In this document: piece by piece, positions 1 through 7,242 of the stretch
Layout of the letters: every line of letters starts with the position of its first letter
Position numbering within the stretch: position 1 is the first letter of the stretch
Origin: JBBQDZ01 sp038237515
GTDB lineage: Bacteria > Actinomycetota > Thermoleophilia > Gaiellales > Gaiellaceae
Reading direction: 5' to 3'
Assembly (NCBI GenBank): GCA_038237515.1
Contig: JBBRYP010000074.1
Coordinates: 1 to 18,732, forward strand
DNA length: 18,732 nucleotides
Made by a program: the position numbers and the translations under genes
The notes under the pieces: generated by a model
The model's input: only the letters and a program-made list of their open reading frames with translations
The model's database searches: none
Told to the model about the DNA's origin: nothing

Positions 1-2457
1 CCCATCAGCCGTACCGCTCGGCGGGTAACTCGCCGAGTTCAAAGCCACATCACCATCATCGCCGCCCGCCCCCACCGAAAACGTCAAAACACCCTGCGAC
101 GCCGCCGCCACCACAGCACTCGCCGCCGACGACGCGCTGCTGCCGTTTGCGAACGCGTCGGCGTGAGCGCTGATCCGAGAGGCCGAAAGGACAGACGAGT
201 AGAAACCGGCGTCGTCGATGACGCCCGGCCAGTATTGACCTGGCCCCGTCGAGAAGGCACCGAAGCGCATCACGCTGCCGCCCACGTTCTGCGCCATGGT
301 CACCGAGGGACTCGTGGAGACGAGCGAGCCGTCGACGTAGAGCCGTGCGAGCGTCCCGTCATAGGTGGCTACGAGATGGTGGGCGACATCGGGTGCGAGC
401 ACCGGGCCCTCGGGGCCGAACTGCCAGCTCGAGCCGTTGCCGATGAACATCCTGACGCTCCCGTTCGAGTCGGTGTTCAGCCACCAGCCGCTGAAGCCGG
501 GCCCCATGGTCGACCAGATGGTCTTGTTGACGGGAAGGGCGGACGGCTTGACGAGCACCTCGATCGAGAACGACCCCGGAGTCCACGCGGCATCGGCCGG
601 AACGTCGAGGTACTGGCTCTGCCCGTCGAGCGAGACCGCGGAGTCGCCGTCGCCCGAAATCAGGCCCGGCACGCCGCGGGTGGGCGAGCCCACGTACGTC
701 CCGCTCTTGAACCCCTGCGCGTCGACCAGCGCGCCCGTCGTCTCGTCGAAGCGCCAGAACGAGCGGGGCGAGTCGCCCAGGACCTCGCTGACGTAGGCGG
801 AGCTGCTGGCGCCGTTGGAGGCCGTCACCCGCACCCGGATCGTCGAGCCGACATCGGCACCGGATAGGCGGTATGTCTGGGCGGTCGCGCCGCTGATGTC
901 GGCGCAGCCCGAGCCGGAGGCATCGCAGCGACGCCATTGATATGCGTACGTGATCGGCGTCGAGCCGCTCCACGTGCCGGGGGCGGCGCTCAGGAGCTCG
1001 CCGTCCTGCGCCACACCCGAGATCGTCGGAGGCGAGGTGTTCTGCGGCGGGACCACGAGAGCGGCGACGAGCGAGGTCTGCGCGGAGGTTGCGCTCGCAG
1101 ACCCGGCAGCGTTCGAGGCGGTGACGCGGATCCGCAGCGTCGAGCCGACGTCGGCGCTCGTCAACGCGTAGGTCTTCGCCGTCGCTCCCGCGATGTCGCC
1201 GCAGGTCCCTCCCGACGAGTCGCAGCGCCGCCACTGGTACGCGAACGTGGGGCCGGTGCCGGACCAGCCGCCCGTCGCGGCAGCCAGCGTGGCGCCTTGC
1301 TGCGGCGTCCCGCTCACGCTGGGCGCCGAGACGACGGCCGGTGCGACCGGCGTGCCCACGAAGCGAATCCTGCTGTTCTGCTCGTCGCCGACGAAGACGT
1401 TGCCGGACCCGTCGACGGCAACCGCCTTCGGGGTGTCGATCTGCGCACTGGTCGCGGGACCGCCATCCCCGCCGAACGTCTTCGTCCCGTCCCCTGCGAT
1501 GGTCGTGATCGTCCCATCTGGCGAGACCTGGCGGACACGTTGGTTCGATGCGTCCGCGATCAGGAAGCCGCCGTCCGAGAGCACGGCCACGTTGTGGGGA
1601 TTGCTGAGCGCGGCGGCGGTTGCTGGACCGAGGTCGCCCGAGTAGCCGTTGACCCCGTTGCCGGCAACGGTCGTGATCGTCCCGTTCGCGTCGACCTTGC
1701 GGATGCGCTGGTTGCCGACGTCGCAGATCAAGAATCCTCCATCGGCTGTCGGCGCGACACAGAATGGGATGTTCAGCCTGGCGGCGCTCGCCGCCCCGCC
1801 GTCGCCGGAGAAGCCCTGGACTCCCGTCCCTGCCACGGTGGTGATCGTTCCGTTCGCGGAGACCTTCCGGACGCGGTGGTTGTTCGAGTCGGGGATGAGC
1901 AGGCCGCCGTCGGCGAGCGCCACGACCCCTCGCGGGAAGTTGATCTGGGCCGAGACCGCCGGACCTCCGTCGCCGGAGTAGCCGGCGACACCGGTGCCCG
2001 CCACCGTCGTGATCGTCCCGTCGGGCCAGATCCTCCGGATGCGGTTGTTGAGGTCGTCGGCGAGGGCATAGCCGCCGTCCGGCATCGGGGCGGCCGAGTG
2101 CACGAAGTTGAGCGCCGCCGACGTCGCCGGTCCGCCGTCCCCGCTGAAGCCGGCCGCGCCCGTGCCCGCGATTGTCGTGATCGTCCCGTCCGGCTGCACC
2201 GCACGCACCTTGTTGCTCCAGGGTTCCGCGAAGACGTAGCCGCCGTTCGCCGTCACGAACAGGCTGCGCGGCTGGTTGATCTGGGCCTCCGTCGCCTGAC
2301 CGCCGTCGCCGGTGTCGGCGAGCTCGCCGAGCCCGGCGATCGTGTAGATGTTTGGGGCGGCGCTTCCGGCGGCCCCCGTCGTGCCGGCGATGGCCAGCAA
2401 GACGCCGAGCACGCACAGCGCACCCAGCGTCGTGCGGAGGCCCTTCTCCCCAGTCAT
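1..2457 (-). CDS. Secreted NHL-propeller / Ig-like / LamG protein (3' end outside window)
   Basis: The frame is open from ATG 2457 to base 1 (819 codons, no stop), so the C-terminus lies outside the window. Residues 1-33 form a signal peptide (charged MTGEKGLR, then a hydrophobic core). Residues 34-369 are six NHL-type blades, each with a (D/N)GTITT(I/V)AG strand and an SGDGGPAT-like turn. Two Ig-like modules follow (about 375-465 and 466-555), each with a YQWRRCD...C disulfide-type pattern. A LamG/concanavalin-like domain (about 560-768) begins near SFWRFDE and contains GWWLNT and RLYVDG. This is probably an exported surface or extracellular binding protein; the ligand is unknown. It is a tandem paralogue of the gene ending at 2547, but after residue 770 the two diverge. 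No clear Shine-Dalgarno is seen; a TAGGGT box lies 11 nt upstream of the ATG. Confidence 0.88.
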   Translation of the reverse strand, partial: MTGEKGLRTTLGALCVLGVLLAIAGTTGAAGSAAPNIYTIAGLGELADTGDGGQATEAQINQPRSLFVTANGGYVFAEPWSNKVRAVQPDGTITTIAGTGAAGFSGDGGPATSAALNFVHSAAPMPDGGYALADDLNNRIRRIWPDGTITTVAGTGVAGYSGDGGPAVSAQINFPRGVVALADGGLLIPDSNNHRVRKVSANGTITTVAGTGVQGFSGDGGAASAARLNIPFCVAPTADGGFLICDVGNQRIRKVDANGTITTVAGNGVNGYSGDLGPATAAALSNPHNVAVLSDGGFLIADASNQRVRQVSPDGTITTIAGDGTKTFGGDGGPATSAQIDTPKAVAVDGSGNVFVGDEQNSRIRFVGTPVAPAVVSAPSVSGTPQQGATLAAATGGWSGTGPTFAYQWRRCDSSGGTCGDIAGATAKTYALTSADVGSTLRIRVTASNAAGSASATSAQTSLVAALVVPPQNTSPPTISGVAQDGELLSAAPGTWSGSTPITYAYQWRRCDASGSGCADISGATAQTYRLSGADVGSTIRVRVTASNGASSSAYVSEVLGDSPRSFWRFDETTGALVDAQGFKSGTYVGSPTRGVPGLISGDGDSAVSLDGQSQYLDVPADAAWTPGSFSIEVLVKPSALPVNKTIWSTMGPGFSGWWLNTDSNGSVRMFIGNGSSWQFGPEGPVLAPDVAHHLVATYDGTLARLYVDGSLVSTSPSVTMAQNVGGSVMRFGAFSTGPGQYWPGVIDDAGFYSSVLSASRISAHADAFANGSSASSAASAVVAAASQGVLTFSVGAGGDDGDVALNSASYPPSGTADG
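1351..2358 (-). repeat. Six in-frame 168-bp repeats (NHL blades) in the partial propeller gene
   Basis: Residues 34-369 divide into six units of 56 residues. The (D/N)GTITT anchor falls at 90, 146, 202, 258 and 314 with no insertion or deletion, giving an exact 168-bp period. Units differ in sequence, so this is an old but length-locked coding repeat. Confidence 0.8.
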
Positions 2458-2468
2458 GCTGCCGGCTT

Positions 2469-2474
2469 ACCCTA
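2469..2474 (-). promoter_or_regulatory. Possible -10 box for the partial propeller gene
   Basis: On the minus strand TAGGGT ends 11 nt before ATG 2457. It fits a TANNNT -10 box with a very short leader, which would explain the lack of a Shine-Dalgarno. No convincing -35 element is seen. Confidence 0.2.
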
Positions 2475-2500
2475 ACAGGGCCGAAACCGGCTTGGTACCG

Positions 2501-2521
2501 GCCGAAAGGAGTGGCTTCGGC
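2501..2521 (-). terminator. Possible hairpin after the full-length propeller gene
   Basis: GCCGAA (2501-2506) and TTCGGC (2516-2521) form a 6-bp stem with a 9-nt loop, 25 nt past the TAG at 2547. There is no T-tract, so it would be a weak or Rho-assisted terminator at best. Confidence 0.25.
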
Positions 2522-2546
2522 TAGGCCCGCGCGAGGTCGAGCCGAG

Positions 2547-5186
2547 CTAACGGGTGCGAACGCCGATCGGCCGAACGCCGACGGCCGCTGACCACCAGGT
2601 CGTGCCGTCGGCGGCGAGTGCGCGTACCCAGTAGCGCGCGGCTCCCGGGCGGGTCTCGGCGTCGGTCCAGGCGTACCCGCGTCCGGTGAGGCCCCCGGCG
2701 GCGGCGATGGGCCGGGGATTGAGGCGGACGCGTCCGCGGCCGGTCGAGCGGTACACGTTGAAGCCGAGCAAACCCACCTCGCCCGCCGTGCGCCACCGCA
2801 GCCGTACGGTTCCGCTCAGCCGAAACGCCGTCAGGGCGATGACTCTCACCGCCGTGGGGCCACCTGTTGCGACGGCCGTTGCGTCCGATGTCGCCGTGCT
2901 CCCGCTGGCAAAGGCGTCGTAGTGGTCGGCCACCTGCGCCGGTGTGAGCACCGTCGTGTAGAAGCTGGCGTCATCCAGCACACCAGGCCAGTTCATGCCG
3001 GCGCCGGTCGAGAAGCCGCCGAAGCGCATGACGTTGCTCCCGACGGCCGGATTCATCGTCACGGGCGGACCAGTCGATTCGAGCGCGCCGTCCACGTAGA
3101 GCCTCGAGTTCGTCCCGTCGAACGTGGCGACGATGTCGTGCCGCACGCCGGGCACGAGGTCTGCGGCGTCCGGGCCAAACTGCCACGCCGAGCCGTTGCC
3201 GATGAACATCCGGACGCGGCCGCTGAAGCTCGTGTTCAGCCACCAGCCGGTGAAGCTCGGCCCGATCGTCGACCAGATCGTCCTGTTGTCCGGGGTCGAG
3301 CTCGGCTTGAGGAGGATCTCGATCGAGGCCGAAGGGGACGTCCAGGCCGCATCGGCCGGCACGTCGAGATGCTGGCTCGAGCCGTCGAGGGAGACCGCGG
3401 TGTCGCTGTCTCCCGAGATCAGCCCGGGCACGCCGCGCGTCGGGTTGTCGACGTACGTGCCGTCCTTGAACCCCTGCGTGTCGACGAGGTCGCCGGAGGC
3501 CTCGTCGAACCGCCAGTACGAGAGCGGGGAATCCGCTACCACGCGACTCGCGTAAAGCGACGTCCCGTTCGTGGCGGTCACCCGGACGCGGATGCGCGAG
3601 CCGACGTCCGCGGGCGTGAGGACGTATGACTGACCGGTCGCACCGTCGATGTCGCTGCAGCCGGCGCCGGCCGTGTCGCAGCGAAGCCACTGGTAGCTGA
3701 AGGCAATCGGCGTAGTGCCGGTCCACGTCCCCGGGTCGGCCGTCAGCGTCTGACCGCCGACCGCGCTTCCCGCGATCGTCGGAGGCACGGTGTTCTCCGG
3801 CGGTACCCCCTGAGGCGCGACGAGGTCGGTCTGCGAGGAAATCGCCGTCGTCGAGCCCGCTCCGTTCGTGGCGGTCACGTTCGTGCGAATGGTCGATCCG
3901 ACGTCCGCCGCGCCGAGCGTGTACGTCTTCGCGGTCGCGCCGGCGATGTTGGTGCAGCTTCCACCGGAGCCGTCGCAGCGGCGCCATTGATACGCGATCG
4001 CGGGCGGAGTCCCCGTCCAGGTGCCCGACGTGGACGACAGCGTCCGGCTCGCCTGCGCCTTGCCGCTGACAATCGGTAGGGCGGCGTTGGCCGGGGCGAC
4101 GGGCGTCCCCACGAAGCGGATCCGGCTGCCCTGCTCGTCGGCGATCAGAACGTTGCCGGAGGCATCGAGGTCGAGGCCCTTCGGGTAGGAGAGGGACGCC
4201 GCGGCCGCCGGGCCGCCGTCGCCGCCGGAGCCGAGCGTGCCGTTCCCGGCGAAGGTCGTGATCGTGCCGTCGGTCGCGATCTGGCGGACGCGGAGATTCG
4301 ACGTGTCTGCGATCAGAAACGATCCGTCGCTGCGCGCGACGACGGCGTGCGGGTCGCTCAGCGAAGCGCTGGTCGCCGGGCCGCCGTCGCCGCTGTAGCC
4401 GTTCGTACCGTTGCCGGCGACAGTCGTGATCGTCCCGTCCGGCGCCACCTTCCGGACGCGCTGGTTGCCGACGTCGACGATCAAGAATCCGCCGCTCGCG
4501 GTCGGAACGGCGCTGAACGGGATCGAGAGCTTTGCGAGGGTCGCTTGGCCGCCGTCGCCGCTGAAGCCCTGGACGCCCGTCCCCGCGATCGTGGTGATCG
4601 TCCCGTCGGGCCAGACGCGCCGGACCCGGTGATTGTTCGAGTCCGGGAAGACGAAACCGCCGTCAGGCATGGCGGCGATGCCACGGGGGTTGTTGATCTG
4701 GGCGTTGACGGCCGGACCGCCGTCGCCGCCGAAGCCGGGGCTGCCGTTCCCGACGATCGTGGTGATCGTACCGTTTGTCGCGACCTTCCGGATGACGCTG
4801 TTCAGCGTGTCCGCGATCACGTAGCTGCTGTCGTTCAGCCTCGCGGCGCCGTGCGCGAAGTCGAGCTGCGCGGTGGTCGCAGGGCCATTGTCGCCCGAGT
4901 ATCCGGCCGACCCGGTACCTGCCAGCGTCCGGGTCACACCGTCCGGCTGGACGAGGCGGACGCGATTGCTGTAGGGCTCAGCCCAGACGAAGCCGCCCCC
5001 GGCGAGCGCGCTCAGGCTGCGCGGCTCGTCGATCTGCGCCTCCGTCGCATGGCCCCCGTCACCGGTGTTACCGGAGGTGCCGGTGCCGGCGATGGTGGAG
5101 ATGTTGGGGACGCTGCTGGGCGCCGCGCCGACCGTGGAGGCGGCGAGCAGTGCTGTCACGAGCGCAGACAGCGCGCCCAGGGTCAC
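2547..5186 (-). CDS. Secreted NHL-propeller / Ig-like / LamG protein with C-terminal FN3-like module
   Basis: This gene encodes 879 residues from GTG 5186. The order is: hydrophobic signal segment, six NHL-type blades (about 26-361) with anchor residues at 82, 138, 194, 250 and 306, two Ig-like modules (about 364-455 and 456-550), a LamG-like domain (551-757), and a C-terminal fibronectin-like module (about 779-879, RLRWRTAGEVGLLGFNVYRS). It is probably exported and carbohydrate- or protein-binding; there is no enzymatic motif. It is a tandem paralogue of the gene starting at 2457. The start is uncertain. GTG 5186 lacks a well-placed ribosome site and gives a signal peptide with no positive n-region. 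The frame is open upstream to 5240, and an ATC at 5210 sits 6 nt after AGGAGG and aligns exactly with the paralogue's ATG. The true protein is therefore probably 887 residues (2547-5210). Confidence 0.9.
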   Translation of the reverse strand: MTLGALSALVTALLAASTVGAAPSSVPNISTIAGTGTSGNTGDGGHATEAQIDEPRSLSALAGGGFVWAEPYSNRVRLVQPDGVTRTLAGTGSAGYSGDNGPATTAQLDFAHGAARLNDSSYVIADTLNSVIRKVATNGTITTIVGNGSPGFGGDGGPAVNAQINNPRGIAAMPDGGFVFPDSNNHRVRRVWPDGTITTIAGTGVQGFSGDGGQATLAKLSIPFSAVPTASGGFLIVDVGNQRVRKVAPDGTITTVAGNGTNGYSGDGGPATSASLSDPHAVVARSDGSFLIADTSNLRVRQIATDGTITTFAGNGTLGSGGDGGPAAAASLSYPKGLDLDASGNVLIADEQGSRIRFVGTPVAPANAALPIVSGKAQASRTLSSTSGTWTGTPPAIAYQWRRCDGSGGSCTNIAGATAKTYTLGAADVGSTIRTNVTATNGAGSTTAISSQTDLVAPQGVPPENTVPPTIAGSAVGGQTLTADPGTWTGTTPIAFSYQWLRCDTAGAGCSDIDGATGQSYVLTPADVGSRIRVRVTATNGTSLYASRVVADSPLSYWRFDEASGDLVDTQGFKDGTYVDNPTRGVPGLISGDSDTAVSLDGSSQHLDVPADAAWTSPSASIEILLKPSSTPDNRTIWSTIGPSFTGWWLNTSFSGRVRMFIGNGSAWQFGPDAADLVPGVRHDIVATFDGTNSRLYVDGALESTGPPVTMNPAVGSNVMRFGGFSTGAGMNWPGVLDDASFYTTVLTPAQVADHYDAFASGSTATSDATAVATGGPTAVRVIALTAFRLSGTVRLRWRTAGEVGLLGFNVYRSTGRGRVRLNPRPIAAAGGLTGRGYAWTDAETRPGAARYWVRALAADGTTWWSAAVGVRPIGVRTR
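4104..5111 (-). repeat. Six in-frame 168-bp repeats (NHL blades) in the full-length paralogue
   Basis: Residues 26-361 (counted from GTG 5186) form six 56-residue units with anchors at 82, 138, 194, 250 and 306. The period and unit number match the neighbouring paralogue, so the array predates or was preserved after the gene duplication. Confidence 0.8.
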
Positions 5187-5216
5187 ACGGTTGCTTCGTA
5201 CCCCCCCGATGGTTCC

Positions 5217-5222
5217 CCTCCT
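5217..5222 (-). promoter_or_regulatory. Ribosome binding site AGGAGG pointing to an ATC start at 5210
   Basis: The minus strand reads AGGAGG, six bases, then ATC (5210-5208), in frame with the propeller gene. It lies 30 nt from GTG 5186, too far to serve that codon. A 5-bp hairpin (GTAGC/GCTAC, 5228-5244) lies directly upstream in the leader. Confidence 0.55.
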
Positions 5223-5251
5223 CGTCGGTAGCGAAGCGAGCTACTCGTCTC

Positions 5252-5279
5252 ACAGTAGTCGGCGTTCCGAGGTTGTGAA
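5252..5279 (-). promoter_or_regulatory. Possible sigma-A promoter of the full-length propeller gene
   Basis: The minus strand has TTCACA (5279-5274; one mismatch to TTGACA), a 16-bp spacer and TACTGT (5257-5252). The predicted start near 5245 would leave a leader of roughly 35 nt containing the AGGAGG at 5222-5217. Visual match only. Confidence 0.3.
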
Positions 5280-5343
5280 AGGGGCGAGAGTCCCTCGAAC
5301 GGGTCGGATTCTCGCGCCCGCCCGCGCCGGCGAGCTCGATCGC

Positions 5344-7089
5344 CTACGCCACGCGGAGAGCGGCCAGCAACCGCGCCTTGCCGTCCAGGCCGATGCCGTA
5401 GAGGCGGTACGTCGTCGGGGCAGCCGGCGCTCGCCGGTCGGCGTAGCGGTAGAGCGCCCCGGCGGAAGGCCCAGCCGTGCGGATGAGGCGGCGGTTGAGC
5501 TTCATCGAGCCGCGGCGGAGCTCGAAGCCGGCAAGGCCGGCCTCCGCCCGCGTCCGCCAGGTCAGGCGAACGCCGCGGCCCTCGCGCCGGCCCGAGAAGG
5601 ACGAGACCACGACGGCGACCGGCGCGCCGATCCGAACAGCCGCGGCGAACGCGTCGTAACCGCCGGCGGTAGAGCCTGTCGGCGATCGAGCTGCTCCGGG
5701 CAGGTTCGGGGAAGCCGTCGTGCCGGTGACGTAGGGGGTGCCGGCGCCGTCGAGCGTCAGCGCCCAGGTGGAATCCCAGCCCGAACCGCCGAAGTAGGTC
5801 GCGTAGTGCAAGGCCCCGCCGCCGGGTCCGATCTTGGCCACCCAGCCGTCGTAGACCCCGCCCAGCGCCGGCTGGACCGCGTCCGCGGTCACGGGAAGGT
5901 TGGGGGAGTCCGTGTGGCCGGCGACCACCACGCTGCCGTCGGCGCCGAGCGCCAGCGCATCTGCCTCCGTGGTGCCGCTGCCGCCGAGGAACGTCGAATA
6001 GAGGAGCGAGGAGCCCGCCGGGTCGAGCTCCGCTATCCCCGTGTTGACAGCCCCGCTCAGTGTCCGGTCGTACGCGCCCGGGGTGGTGGGGAAATCGGAT
6101 GACTGGACGTTGCCGGTGACGAACGCATCACCTGAAGCGTCCGTTGCGATCCCGAGCCCCTCGTCCCAGTTCGCCCCGCCGAGGTAGGTGGAGTAGGCGA
6201 GAGAGGAGCCGGTCGGCGAGAGTTTCGTGACGAACATGTCGAAGCCGCCGTTCTGGCTGACGTCGAACGAGCCGGCTGTGACCGGAAACCCGGGCGAGGC
6301 CTTACCCGTGACGAACGCCTCGCCCGAGCCATCCACTGCGATCGCAAGCCCGTCGTCGAAGCCGGGGCCACCCAGAAAGGTCGAGTAGACGAGGGCGCCG
6401 CCGGGCGTGAACTTGGCCGCGAACGCGTCGAAGTCGCCGCCGGGGCCCGGCTGGAAAGCGCCCGCGGTCGTCGGAAAGCCGGTTTGCGCCTCCCCCGTCA
6501 GGTATGCGTTGTCGCCACCGTCCAGCGCGAGCGCGACAGCCCGGTCGTCGACGGCTCCCCCGAGGTATCGCGACCACGCGATCGACCCGTTCGGACCGAT
6601 CTTCGTCAGGAACGCGTCGAGGCCGCCCGCGTAGCCACGCCCGCCCGCGGCCGGCAGGTCGGGCGAGGAGGTAAAGCCCGAGACGTAGAGGGCGCCATCC
6701 GCCCCGACCGCGATCCCGCGAGCTTCGTCCTCGCCGCTTCCTCCGAGGTAGGTGGCGTAAACGACTCTCCCGCCCGTGTCGAATTTCGCTACAAAGGCGT
6801 CGGAGACTCCACCCTGGAAGCTCGGGAGCGGCGCATCCGAGCTCGTCGGAAAGTCTCCCGACTCCGTCCTGCCGGCGACGTAGCTGCTGCCTGAGGCGTC
6901 GACGGCGACGGCAAGACCGATGTCGTCGCCTCCGCCGCCGACGAGAGTCGAGTACAGGATGCTGGAGGCCGCCGCCTTCCCCGCCGCGGGCACAGCCTGC
7001 CCACCGCTGAGCGTCACCGCGAGGGCGGCGACCACGCCGGCAGCCGCCTTCCCGCCCAGAACCGGGCGCAAGCACCGCAAGACCCGCAC
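5344..7089 (-). CDS. Secreted SBBP-repeat seven-bladed beta-propeller protein with C-terminal FN3-like module
   Basis: This gene encodes 581 residues from GTG 7089. The n-region (RVLRCLRPVLGGK) and hydrophobic stretch to about residue 40 look like a signal peptide. Seven SBBP blades follow, each opening with a Y(S/A)T(Y/F)LGG(S/G)G.D-like strand and followed by an (A/T)VD.SG.(A/S)(Y/F)V(A/T)G strand and a D(A/G)F(V/A)AK strand. The last 95 or so residues form a fibronectin-like module (VRLTWRTRAEAGLAGFELRR) homologous to the C-terminus of the protein ending at 2547. No catalytic motif is visible; it is likely an extracellular scaffold or binding protein. The start was chosen for a GGGAGG site 9 nt upstream and a normal-length signal peptide. 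In-frame alternatives are GTG 7128 and ATG 7158, which give an unusually long n-region and lack a ribosome site. It is transcribed divergently from the GT2 gene at 7243. Confidence 0.87.
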   Translation of the reverse strand: MRVLRCLRPVLGGKAAAGVVAALAVTLSGGQAVPAAGKAAASSILYSTLVGGGGDDIGLAVAVDASGSSYVAGRTESGDFPTSSDAPLPSFQGGVSDAFVAKFDTGGRVVYATYLGGSGEDEARGIAVGADGALYVSGFTSSPDLPAAGGRGYAGGLDAFLTKIGPNGSIAWSRYLGGAVDDRAVALALDGGDNAYLTGEAQTGFPTTAGAFQPGPGGDFDAFAAKFTPGGALVYSTFLGGPGFDDGLAIAVDGSGEAFVTGKASPGFPVTAGSFDVSQNGGFDMFVTKLSPTGSSLAYSTYLGGANWDEGLGIATDASGDAFVTGNVQSSDFPTTPGAYDRTLSGAVNTGIAELDPAGSSLLYSTFLGGSGTTEADALALGADGSVVVAGHTDSPNLPVTADAVQPALGGVYDGWVAKIGPGGGALHYATYFGGSGWDSTWALTLDGAGTPYVTGTTASPNLPGAARSPTGSTAGGYDAFAAAVRIGAPVAVVVSSFSGRREGRGVRLTWRTRAEAGLAGFELRRGSMKLNRRLIRTAGPSAGALYRYADRRAPAAPTTYRLYGIGLDGKARLLAALRVA

Positions 7090-7242
7090 TGGCCCGTACC
7101 TCCCCCCCACGAGGTAGAGCCTACTCACGTTCGCAGCCGATTGCCGTCGCACCCTCATCGACGAGCTCGCGCGGCCGCGGCAGAGAGCACCTCTCGTGGC
7201 CCGGGGACGACATTTCTGCGAAGGTGGGGCAAGATCAGAGGG
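7090..7242. promoter_or_regulatory. Divergent intergenic region between the SBBP gene and the GT2 operon
   Basis: This 153-bp region must hold promoters for both directions. On the minus strand TAGGCT (7123-7118) could be a -10 box for the SBBP gene. A small palindrome GAGAG-CAC-CTCTC (7183-7195) might be an operator. No clear plus-strand promoter is recognisable. Confidence 0.35.
7099..7104 (-). promoter_or_regulatory. Ribosome binding site of the SBBP gene
   Basis: The minus strand reads GGGAGG, 9 nt before GTG 7089, inside a longer G-rich run (seven G at 7108-7102). This site decides the GTG 7089 start over the in-frame GTG 7128 and ATG 7158. Confidence 0.5.

Noticed and set aside
359..2416. 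Long minus-strand open frame of 685 codons overlapping the left propeller gene
   Set aside because: It is extremely Arg-rich with no recognisable domain. The overlapping frame from ATG 2457 encodes a clear signal peptide, NHL blades, Ig-like and LamG domains; this is a high-GC shadow frame.
1351..5111. Regular repeats considered as CRISPR or satellite DNA
   Set aside because: The 168-bp period is coding, in frame, and corresponds to beta-propeller blades; there are no short identical repeats with unique spacers.
5282..5320. Inverted repeat downstream of the SBBP gene as a terminator
   Set aside because: The arms (GGGCGAGA and TCTCGCGCCC) pair only with a 2-nt bulge and enclose a long loop, with no T-tract; too weak to call.
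7141..7242. N-terminal extension of the GT2 gene to ATG 7141
   Set aside because: The extra 34 residues are Arg/Ala-rich and unlike a GT2 N-terminus; the family strand begins directly after ATG 7243. The extension would also overlap the divergent promoter region.
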